This document shows, in pieces, positions 1 to 7,292 of a DNA stretch of 64,000 bases. How positions within the stretch are numbered: position 1 is the stretch's first letter; every line of letters begins with the position of its first letter. The DNA comes from Roseiterribacter gracilis (lineage in GTDB: Bacteria > Pseudomonadota > Alphaproteobacteria > BOG-932 > Roseiterribacteraceae). The DNA lies in the NCBI GenBank assembly GCA_018332375.1, contig BOPV01000001.1, positions 2,666,001 to 2,730,000 of the forward strand. Reading direction: 5' to 3'. The notes under the pieces were generated by a model, which worked only from the letters and a program-made list of their open reading frames with translations, was not told the DNA's origin and searched no databases. A program made the translations under genes and the position numbers.

Positions 1-22
1 CGGCGTGCGATCAGTATGTCGG

Positions 23-1375
23 TCATCGACGTTGAAACTCCGGGCTGGCAACGAGCAGCGCGATTGCTTCTGCGGCGCTGGGCGCATGTTCGATTTGAAA
101 GCTGGTCGGCTTCGATGCGAGCGGCGCGATCGTATTCGCCAACAGCACGCCGGGCTCGGTCACGCGGGCTGCGCGCGTACCGAAGGCCAGCCCCCATTCG
201 ACGCGCAGCAGCGCGGCTTCGGGCCCGATCCAGCTCGACGATTCATCCGACCATCCGGCCGGCGACGGCGCGGTGAAGGGAAATTGGCCAAGCTGCTGCA
301 GCGAGCCGGCGGCGCCGCGCAACACGTCGGGGCTTTCGGTTGCGCCGATGCCGCGCAGCGCGCTGATCACCAGCTCGTTCGGCGTTTTGACTTTGCTCAA
401 GGGCGGGTCCCACGCCGCCGGCAAATCGATCAGCGCTTGCGCGACCGCGGCGAGATCGCCGTCGGTATCGCGAAAGACTTTCGCGACCGCCAGCACAGAA
501 GATTGCGGCGGCGTGTCGGCGACGAAATGCCGAACCAGCTTTGTCGCGATGAAGTTCGCAGTCGCCGGATGCTGCGACAGGAACAGCAACGCTTCGAGCC
601 CTTCGCGCTCGCCGCTTTCGCGGATGGTCGCGCCGAGCAGCTGCTTGTCGCCAGGCTCGTGCACATTGGGTACGAAACGGAACGCAGCTTTCTCGCCACC
701 GGCGGCAAGCAACGGCCCCATTCGCGCGGCGCGCGGCGGTATTGTCCAGCCGGTCAGAATCTTTGCCAGCTCGCGCACGTCATTCTGCGTGTAGCCGCCA
801 TTGACGCCCAGCGTGTGCAGTTCGAGCAGTTCGCGCGCGAAATTCTCGTTCAGTCCGCGCTCGCGGCGAATGCCGGCGCGTGAATTCGGACCGACCGACG
901 CCGCGTTGTCGAGATAGAGCAGCATGGCCGGATGGCGCGCGACTGCGAGCAGCATGTCGCGAAACTTGCCCAGCGCGTAGGGACGGATCGCTTCGTCTTC
1001 GAACGGCACGACCAGCCCCAGCACGACAGGGCGCTGGACCGAGACGGTGAAATGGTTCGACCAGAACTGCACCCAACGTTCGAGAAACGGCGTCTCGCTG
1101 GTGACTGCAGCCAAGGTTCGTTTGGCGGCTTCGTCGCGGAATTGTTCGCGCGTCTGGCCGCGCAGCATTTTGGCGACTTCGTCGGCACCTTTGCCGCGCG
1201 CCTCGTAATATTCATCGAGCCGCGTTGCACCATCGGCCGACGCGATGCGCATTGTTACAGGACGTAGCTGTTGTTTCAGCCAGCCGCGCGGATCGTTGCC
1301 GATCTTGGCGAGCTCGCCGGGGCGAGGTCCGAGTCCAAATCGCACCGCTGCGATGGTCGCGAGCTTGCTTGTCAT
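23..1375 (-). CDS. DUF1800 family protein
   Basis: This 450-aa protein belongs to the DUF1800 family. It shows the family blocks ERWVQFWSNHFTVS, NFARELLELHTLGV and YTQNDVRELAKILTGW, and the usual C-terminal end SPEFQRR. The biochemical role of the family is unknown. Such genes are commonly followed by a DUF1501 gene, which would lie just beyond the left edge of the window; no start codon for it is visible in the first 22 bases. I chose the ATG at 1375 (MTSKLATIAAVRFGLG) because the reading frame upstream of it is low-complexity and runs toward the divergent acetyltransferase gene, 56 bp away. I see no signal peptide, although many family members are exported. Confidence 0.9.
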   Translation of the reverse strand: MTSKLATIAAVRFGLGPRPGELAKIGNDPRGWLKQQLRPVTMRIASADGATRLDEYYEARGKGADEVAKMLRGQTREQFRDEAAKRTLAAVTSETPFLERWVQFWSNHFTVSVQRPVVLGLVVPFEDEAIRPYALGKFRDMLLAVARHPAMLLYLDNAASVGPNSRAGIRRERGLNENFARELLELHTLGVNGGYTQNDVRELAKILTGWTIPPRAARMGPLLAAGGEKAAFRFVPNVHEPGDKQLLGATIRESGEREGLEALLFLSQHPATANFIATKLVRHFVADTPPQSSVLAVAKVFRDTDGDLAAVAQALIDLPAAWDPPLSKVKTPNELVISALRGIGATESPDVLRGAAGSLQQLGQFPFTAPSPAGWSDESSSWIGPEAALLRVEWGLAFGTRAARVTEPGVLLANTIAPLASKPTSFQIEHAPSAAEAIALLVASPEFQRR

Positions 1376-1431
1376 AGGCAGCCAGGGTTCCTTTCTCCGC
1401 TGCCACGAATCAGAGCACCGGACTCCTGCGC

Positions 1432-1986
1432 ATGCCTGTCGAACTGTCCACCGCACGCTGCAAGCTTCGGCAATGGACGGCGAGCGATCGCGCACCCTTT
1501 GCCGCGATGAATTCCGACCCGTCGGTGATGCGCTACTTTCCGGCGCTGCTGACGCGTGCGGAAAGCGATGCGTCGGCCGATCGTATGCAAAGCGTCATCG
1601 CCGAACGCGGCTGGGGCTTCTGGGCGCTGGAAATTCTGGGCGTCACCGAGTTTGCGGGCTTTGTCGGTCTTAACGAGCCAACTTGGAGCGCGCACTTCAC
1701 GCCCTGCGTCGAAGTCGGCTGGCGTCTCGCCACCGAATTTCAGGGCCGCGGATATGCGACAGAAGCGGCGCGCGCGGCGATTACCTACGGCTTCGAAAAT
1801 CTGTTCCTGACCGAGATCGTCGCGCTGACGATTCCCGCCAACACGCCGTCACGCCGTGTGATGGAAAAGCTCGGCATGATCCATGACGTGCACGGCGATT
1901 TCGATCATCCGCGCATCGATCCCGATCATCCGACCGCGCGCCACGTGCTTTACCGGCTGGGCCGCAACGCCTCGCTGGAGAAATAG
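1432..1986 (+). CDS. GNAT N-acetyltransferase, RimJ/RimL type
   Basis: The 184-aa protein has the layout of RimJ/RimL-type GNAT acetyltransferases, which move an acetyl group from acetyl-CoA to an amine. The N-terminal LSTARCKLRQW strand is followed by the acceptor region, then EVGWRLATEFQGRGYATEA, which contains the acetyl-CoA pyrophosphate loop (QGRGYATEA). NTPSRRVMEKLGM forms the last alpha/beta unit. The substrate cannot be told from sequence. Its last 37 bases overlap the end of the convergent MFS gene. It is divergent from the DUF1800 gene. Confidence 0.9.
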   Translation: MPVELSTARCKLRQWTASDRAPFAAMNSDPSVMRYFPALLTRAESDASADRMQSVIAERGWGFWALEILGVTEFAGFVGLNEPTWSAHFTPCVEVGWRLATEFQGRGYATEAARAAITYGFENLFLTEIVALTIPANTPSRRVMEKLGMIHDVHGDFDHPRIDPDHPTARHVLYRLGRNASLEK

Positions 1987-3155
1987 AGCAGCGCGCAAAC
2001 AGGTGCAGCGAAACCGATCCACGACGCCAGCGCCCAGCCGCCTTGCACATAGGCCCAGGCGCCGAGCGCTGATCCGATTGCGCCGCCGGCAAAGAACGTC
2101 GCCATGAACACGCCGTTGAGACGTCCACGCGCCGCGGGATTGATCGCGTAAATGGCGCGCTGGCTGAAAACCAGATTCGACACGAGACCGAAATCGAGCA
2201 CGACGCCCGCAACCGTCAGCGCCGCTAACGACAAGGTCGAGCCTTCTGCGCCGACTTTGCTCAGCAGGAACGCGAGCGCGACCAGCACGATCGCAACCGG
2301 CGTCAGACGTTGGCTGAGACCTTTGTCGCCCCATCGTCCCGCCAGCGGTGCTGCGATCGCACCAGCCGCGCCGGTCAGCGCAAACAATGCGATGCCAGTT
2401 TGCGACAGACCAAAGGCCGGACTTGCCAGCAGCAACGGCGCGGCGGTCCAGAACACGCTGAACGCACCGAACAGGCAGGCGTGAATCAGCGCGCGGCGAC
2501 GCAGGACCTTGGTCGTGACAACCAAGGTGATCATCGATCGCAGCAACGCGCCGTAGCGCAACGACGAGTCGGGCTGTCGTGGCGGCAGCGCACGCGCCAG
2601 CACCACCGTTTCGATCAGCATCACGATCGCCGAGACCACGAACACAGCGCGCCAGGAAAACAAGTCGGTCAGAAAACTCGACACCGGGCGGGCCAGCATG
2701 ATGCCCAGCAACAGGCCGCTCATCACCTTGCCGACCATCCGCCCGCGCGTTGCGTCGCTGGCGAGATGCGCCGCGTACGGAACCAGCACCTGCACCGCGA
2801 CCGAACCGAGTCCGATCAGCAACGCGGTGAACAGAAACACCGTCGCATCGGTCGCAAGCGCCGCACCGGTCAAGGCCAGCGCAGCGAGCAAGGTCAGCAC
2901 CAGAACCAGCCGGCGATTTTCGATCAGATCGGCGAGCGGCACGACCAGCAGCAGGCCGAGCGCGTACCCGATCTGCGTCATCGTGACGACGATGCCGGCG
3001 CCATGCGCGGAAATACCCAATGACGCTGCAATCGGACCGACCAAAGGCTGCGCGTAATAAATATTCGCGACAATCACGCCGCAGGCACTGGCAAGCAGGA
3101 GTGTGATCCAGCTCGGGATTGCAGCGTGCGACGTATCGGCGGTGGTGCTGGTCAT
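1950..3155 (-). CDS. MFS transporter (drug efflux-like)
   Basis: The 401-aa inner-membrane protein has about 12 hydrophobic segments and belongs to the major facilitator superfamily. The loop after the second helix (LLVVPLADLIENRRLVL) matches the MFS motif-A position between helices 2 and 3. Helices run in two blocks of six separated by a basic loop near residues 180-200 (TKVLRRRALIHA). It resembles the arabinose-efflux/YgaY type of MFS exporters; the substrate is unknown. The ATG at 3155 (MTSTTADTSHAA) was chosen because it immediately precedes the first helix, and the longer frame adds an arginine-rich stretch untypical of MFS N-termini. Confidence 0.88.
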   Translation of the reverse strand: MTSTTADTSHAAIPSWITLLLASACGVIVANIYYAQPLVGPIAASLGISAHGAGIVVTMTQIGYALGLLLVVPLADLIENRRLVLVLTLLAALALTGAALATDATVFLFTALLIGLGSVAVQVLVPYAAHLASDATRGRMVGKVMSGLLLGIMLARPVSSFLTDLFSWRAVFVVSAIVMLIETVVLARALPPRQPDSSLRYGALLRSMITLVVTTKVLRRRALIHACLFGAFSVFWTAAPLLLASPAFGLSQTGIALFALTGAAGAIAAPLAGRWGDKGLSQRLTPVAIVLVALAFLLSKVGAEGSTLSLAALTVAGVVLDFGLVSNLVFSQRAIYAINPAARGRLNGVFMATFFAGGAIGSALGAWAYVQGGWALASWIGFAAPVCALLYFSSEALRPSR

Positions 3156-3218
3156 GGCGGCCAAGCAAGTGGCCTGGCGGCGAGTCGGGTCAACCGAACG
3201 GCGCGCGGTGCACACATG

Positions 3219-3237
3219 CAAAAAGGGCGGCTGCGCC
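3219..3237 (-). terminator. Possible intrinsic terminator after the RTX gene
   Basis: Directly after the TGA of the RTX gene, the minus strand reads GGCG-CAGC-CGCC followed by CTTTTT. The stem is only 4 bp but all G:C, and the T-tract is present, so this is a weak candidate rather than a firm call. Confidence 0.4.
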
Positions 3238-5049
3238 TCAGCTTATGTAGAAAGCACCGTCAGCCGCTTGGCTCAGTGTGCCGACGAACGGGATATCCTT
3301 GAGTCGAACCAGCAGGTCGATATCGCCGCCCTGTACGAACAGATACGTGTCACCGACGGTGAAATCACCGGTGGAATACACAAATGCGTCACCCTTGTTC
3401 GGTGCAACAAGGTCAGCAATCGTCGATGCAAGGCTTCCTCCATTCAGATGCAAACCACCTGCATTTGAATTGAAGACACCCCGGACAACGCTCCAGGTGA
3501 AATTGTTAAACGTACCGGTCTGATCACCGACGATTGACAACTTGCCGCCGACCGGAAGCTCGCCGATCTGAATGCGATCGAAGCCGCTGGTCGCACCGGC
3601 GCGTGCCTTGGTGAAATCCGTGATGACGTCGAGCATGTTCAAGGTGGAGTCGGCGGAAAACGTCGCACCATTGTTGAAGTTGAACCGGAACAGATCGTCG
3701 CCGCCGCCGCCCGTCAGCATGTCGGCACCGGCGCCCGCGACGATCACGTCATTACCGCTTCCGCCGACAATCGTGTCGTTGCCAGCGCCGCCGAAAAGCG
3801 TGTTGCCGCCGCTTCCGCCGCGGATGGTCGCGCCCGGAAAGTAGCTGCGTAAGTCGAGCGTGCCAGTGCCGGTTGCTGCAGTCGCATCGACTTTCAGCCC
3901 CGGCGTCAGATTGCCAGCAAAGCCGCTGATGGCGAAATTCTGCGACCCGTGCACGGTGAGATTGGTCAAAAACGAATTGCCGGTAAAGTCGATGACGCTG
4001 CCGGCGCTGTTCGGTGCTCCATCAGCTTCGTAGTCGATCGTTTCGATTCCGTTGGCGTCGATCCAAACTTTGTTGGCGCCGTTTGCAGCAACCACGTTCA
4101 GCGCGTCGGCATGGCCGGCGGCGGTTGCATTCGCAACATTCAAGGTCAACTTCACCGGTGCAGATGCAGCCGTAACGACGATTTGCTCGACATTGTCGAG
4201 CGCAACTGTCGCATCACTCGTGATGTTTTTGACCAGCAGAATATCGATCCCACCGGCGCCTCTGATCGTCGAACCAGCGAGTGAGGCCATGTCGGCAGTG
4301 ATCGTGTCGCCGCTGCTCGTACCATCGACCGTAGAGCCAGCCGTGCCGAGCTTGATCTGATTGTTGATCAGCAACAGCGCGCTGAAATCATTGCCGTTGA
4401 TACCGTCATTTAGCAACGCAACCATTGTCGACAATGGAATGGCATTGAACTGCTGCAATGTTGTCGACGGCGACGCGATCGTGCTGACAGGAATTGTGTT
4501 GTCGAGTCCCGCCCACAGCAGAACGGCCTTGTCGAAATTAACCGACAAGTTGTTCAGCAGCTCAGGCGAATTGGCGAAATTCTGCAGCAACGCCGCGCGC
4601 GCGTCGACGTCCGATCGGCCGGCAGCGAGCAGCGAACTGTAAAAATCCACTTGCACCTTCTGCCCCACCGGATCCGGCGCGCGACCGAGAATGTTGGTGT
4701 AAAGCTTGGTGACGAAATTGCCGACGTCGAATGCGCTGCCGGTGAGAAAAGCAGCGTTGAACTCGGCCGAATTCACAAAGTTGCGGGCGAGCACTTCGGC
4801 GCTCTGCCCTGCGGCGAGCTGCACCTTGAAGCCGGCAAGGTCGGGCGTGCGTCCGAACGCGGCCTGGTAAAGACGTTCGATCGCCAGCGCATTCGCGCCT
4901 TCTGTAGAATTCAGTAGATCGAGCACTGCCTGGTTCGACGTCGCGGCGCCCGAGTCAATCTTGCTGACCCAGCTGCTCAATTCCGTCGTGCTCGGCGCGC
5001 GACCGAACATATTCTGAAACAATTGCGAGACGAAATCGGCGGTCGCCAT
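3238..5049 (-). CDS. DUF4214 and RTX calcium-binding secreted protein
   Basis: The 603-aa protein lacks a classical signal peptide. Residues 1-150 hold repeated DUF4214 units (LFQNMFGRAPSTTELSSW, LYQAAFGRTPDLAGF, LYTNILGRAPDPVGQ), a module common in RTX surface proteins. Around residues 415-455 are glycine/aspartate nonapeptides of the hemolysin type (GGAGNDTIVGGSGNDVIVAG) that form a calcium-bound beta roll. The last 100 residues likely include the type I secretion signal. The ATG at 5049 was chosen because AGGGA lies 7-9 bases upstream. Known family biology points to ABC-type secretion and surface attachment, but no ABC, HlyD or TolC gene lies in the window. The gene reads alone, with a possible terminator after it. 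Confidence 0.85.
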   Translation of the reverse strand: MATADFVSQLFQNMFGRAPSTTELSSWVSKIDSGAATSNQAVLDLLNSTEGANALAIERLYQAAFGRTPDLAGFKVQLAAGQSAEVLARNFVNSAEFNAAFLTGSAFDVGNFVTKLYTNILGRAPDPVGQKVQVDFYSSLLAAGRSDVDARAALLQNFANSPELLNNLSVNFDKAVLLWAGLDNTIPVSTIASPSTTLQQFNAIPLSTMVALLNDGINGNDFSALLLINNQIKLGTAGSTVDGTSSGDTITADMASLAGSTIRGAGGIDILLVKNITSDATVALDNVEQIVVTAASAPVKLTLNVANATAAGHADALNVVAANGANKVWIDANGIETIDYEADGAPNSAGSVIDFTGNSFLTNLTVHGSQNFAISGFAGNLTPGLKVDATAATGTGTLDLRSYFPGATIRGGSGGNTLFGGAGNDTIVGGSGNDVIVAGAGADMLTGGGGDDLFRFNFNNGATFSADSTLNMLDVITDFTKARAGATSGFDRIQIGELPVGGKLSIVGDQTGTFNNFTWSVVRGVFNSNAGGLHLNGGSLASTIADLVAPNKGDAFVYSTGDFTVGDTYLFVQGGDIDLLVRLKDIPFVGTLSQAADGAFYIS

Positions 5050-5131
5050 CGAATGCTTCCCTACATGCTTTGCGCGCGACGCAGTGTACGCATGCGGAGT
5101 TTGCATTCAATGCGTGATTACGGACTCGCGC

Positions 5132-6739
5132 TCAAAACGGAAGATATTTTCGAAACGACTGGTCGCGCAGAATCTCCCGCGCTGCGTTGCGTCCGGGCAG
5201 GCCAGTGACGCCGCCGCCGGGATGCGCACCGGCGCCGCAATGATAGAGACCGCCAATCGGCCCGCGATAGTCGCCATGTCCCAGCACCGGCCGCGCCGCC
5301 CAAAGCTGATCGAGCGACAGACGCCCGTGAAAAATGTCGCCGCCGATCAAACCAAAGTCGCGTTCGAGATCGCGCGGCGACAGGATCTGTCGCCCGACGA
5401 CACTGGCGGCAAAGCCAGGCGCATGCCGGTCGACCGTCGCAAGCACGAGATCGGCGAATATCTCGCGCTGCGCGTCGGCAAAGTCGGGCGCGACATGCTG
5501 CACGAACAGGCTTGCGACGTGCTGTCCGGGTGGCGCCAGGGAATCGTCGAGCACGCTGGGGATCAACATTTCGACGATCGGTTCGCGCGACCAGCCTTGT
5601 TCGCGCGCATCGCGATAGGCGCGGTCCATATAGTCGAGCGACGGCGCGATGATGATGCCCGAACCAAGATGTGGCGCCGTTGGGTCGCGCGTCGGTCGCG
5701 CCGTGAAGGGCGGCAATTCGCTGAGCGCGACATTCATACGGAACGTGCCCGACCCGACGCGGAACTGTTCGATGCGGGTGCGAAATTCGGCCGGCAAGGC
5801 ACCCGGCTCGAACATACGTTCGTAGAGAAGTTTGGGCCCGACATTGGCGGCGATGGTCTTGGCGCGCAATTCGCGCCCATCTTCGAGCATGACGCCGATG
5901 GCGCGATCGTTCTCAACCAGCACGCGTTTTACCGACGCGTTGGTTTCGATTTCGACGCCGACGGATTCACATGCGCGCGCCATCGCTTGCGTGATCGCGC
6001 CCATGCCCCCGATCGCGTGACCCCAGACACCGCGCACGCCGTCGACTTCGCCGAACACGTGATGCAGCAACACATAGGCTGAGCCCGGCGTATCCGGCGA
6101 CGCGTAGTGACCAACGATCGAGTCAAAGCCGAACGCGGCCTGGATCACCGGCGTCTCGTACCAATCGTCGAGCCAGTCGCGCGCGCTGCGCGCGAACAGC
6201 GCCAGCAAATCGCGCTTGGCTTCCATCGGCGCGCGACCGAGTAGGCGTCCCAGACCTGCCAGGCCTGGCACGTCGCCGACGCCCGCGCCGCGCGGCGGCG
6301 TCCGCAGCAATGTTGCGCGCAACAAATCAGCCGCCGCATCGAGCCGCGCTTCGTAGCGTGGCAATTGCTCGGCATCGCGTTTGGAGAAGCGCGCAAACTC
6401 GGCCTGGGTGCGTGCGGTGCCGCCGCCAGTTTCGAGCCCGTCGCCATTCTCCATCGGCAGAAAGTTCGAAATCGGCCGCCGTTTGATCTGCAGACCGTGG
6501 CGATGCAAATCGAGATCCGCGATCACGATCGGATGCAGCAAACCCACCGTGTAGCTGGCGACCGAGTTGCGAAAGCCGGGATGAAACTCTTGCGTGATCG
6601 CCGCGCCACCAACGAATGGACGGCGCTCGAGAATGCGGACCTTGCGGCCAGCGCGCGCGAGGTAAAACGCGCAGACAAGGCCGTTATGGCCACCGCCAAT
6701 GATCAGCACATCCTGGCTGTCGGCTCGAATCATGTCCAT
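5132..6739 (-). CDS. NAD(P)/FAD-dependent oxidoreductase, CrtI/PYROXD2-like
   Basis: The 535-aa protein starts with a Rossmann FAD motif (IIGGGHNGLVCAFYLARAG), followed by the acidic residue of the second strand (RILERR) and the FVGGAAITQEF motif typical of phytoene-desaturase-like amine oxidases. The C-terminal half ends in GLYHCGAGAHPGGGVTGL, the second FAD-binding block of the family. The overall pattern is closest to the PYROXD2/CrtO branch rather than to dedicated carotenoid desaturases. No carotenoid genes are nearby, so the substrate is unknown. The start overlaps the region between two divergent genes; the acetyltransferase begins 25 bases away. Confidence 0.85.
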   Translation of the reverse strand: MDMIRADSQDVLIIGGGHNGLVCAFYLARAGRKVRILERRPFVGGAAITQEFHPGFRNSVASYTVGLLHPIVIADLDLHRHGLQIKRRPISNFLPMENGDGLETGGGTARTQAEFARFSKRDAEQLPRYEARLDAAADLLRATLLRTPPRGAGVGDVPGLAGLGRLLGRAPMEAKRDLLALFARSARDWLDDWYETPVIQAAFGFDSIVGHYASPDTPGSAYVLLHHVFGEVDGVRGVWGHAIGGMGAITQAMARACESVGVEIETNASVKRVLVENDRAIGVMLEDGRELRAKTIAANVGPKLLYERMFEPGALPAEFRTRIEQFRVGSGTFRMNVALSELPPFTARPTRDPTAPHLGSGIIIAPSLDYMDRAYRDAREQGWSREPIVEMLIPSVLDDSLAPPGQHVASLFVQHVAPDFADAQREIFADLVLATVDRHAPGFAASVVGRQILSPRDLERDFGLIGGDIFHGRLSLDQLWAARPVLGHGDYRGPIGGLYHCGAGAHPGGGVTGLPGRNAAREILRDQSFRKYLPF

Positions 6740-6764
6740 GAATGTAGCCGTGGACCTCGCTGCA

Positions 6765-7241
6765 ATGAAATTCGCCTGGCGGCCGCTGCAACAGACCGAC
6801 CTCCCCCAGGTCGACGAGATTGCCGCGCGCGTGCACCCTGACCTGCCCGAAGATCCGTCAGTGCTGGCGGAAAAGCTGGCCCTGTATCCCAGCGGCTGTT
6901 TCGCGTTTGCGTGGGGCGAGAAACTGAACGGCTATCTGTTCAGCCATCCCTGGCGCGGCGTGCCCAAGCTGAACACCAAGCTGGTCGTGATCCCGGTCGA
7001 TGCCGACGCCTATTACATTCACGATCTTGCGCTTCTGCCCGGCGCGCGCGGCATGCAGGCGGGCACGCAGATCGTGCAGCACTTGGCCACGACCAAGCAC
7101 GCCGAAGGGTTTCCGCGCATGGCGCTGGTCGCGGTCTACAACTCGGTTCCGTTCTGGAAACGGCAAGGGTTTCAGCTGACCGATCGGATCATCACCGGCT
7201 ATGGCGGCAAGGCGCACTATATGCTGCGCGAACTGATTTAA
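6765..7241 (+). CDS. GNAT N-acetyltransferase
   Basis: The 158-aa protein has a GNAT fold: MKFAWRPLQQTDLPQVDEIA at the N-terminus, the core strand YYIHDLALLPGARGMQAG with the acetyl-CoA loop, and FWKRQGFQLTDR at the end. Its substrate is unknown. The ATG at 6765 was chosen because the family usually begins a few residues before the first strand; an in-frame ATG at 6738 would overlap the divergent oxidoreductase start by 2 bases and neither has a clear ribosome-binding site. It converges with ligD across a 51-bp spacer that holds an inverted repeat. Confidence 0.85.
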   Translation: MKFAWRPLQQTDLPQVDEIAARVHPDLPEDPSVLAEKLALYPSGCFAFAWGEKLNGYLFSHPWRGVPKLNTKLVVIPVDADAYYIHDLALLPGARGMQAGTQIVQHLATTKHAEGFPRMALVAVYNSVPFWKRQGFQLTDRIITGYGGKAHYMLRELI

Positions 7242-7249
7242 TTGCCTGG

Positions 7250-7287
7250 ATCCCCGGCTCGGGGGCCGGGACAAGCTTCGCGGGGAT
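7250..7287. repeat. Imperfect palindromic element between convergent genes
   Basis: The arms ATCCCCG (7250-7256) and CGGGGAT (7281-7287) are perfect inverted copies. They enclose a second G/C stem (CCCCGGC with GGCCGGG). It sits exactly between two convergent stop codons. Sequences of this general shape (GATCCCCG...CGGGGATGA) recur as small dispersed palindromes in many alphaproteobacterial genomes as far as I recall, so it may be one copy of a family or a bidirectional terminator. Confidence 0.5.
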
Positions 7288-7292
7288 GAAAG

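Noticed and set aside
1..22. Start of a DUF1501 gene expected after DUF1800
   Set aside because: No ATG or GTG with a ribosome-binding site is visible in the first 22 bases.
1387..1391. GTTCC upstream of the DUF1800 gene
   Set aside because: No matching -10 at the required spacing.
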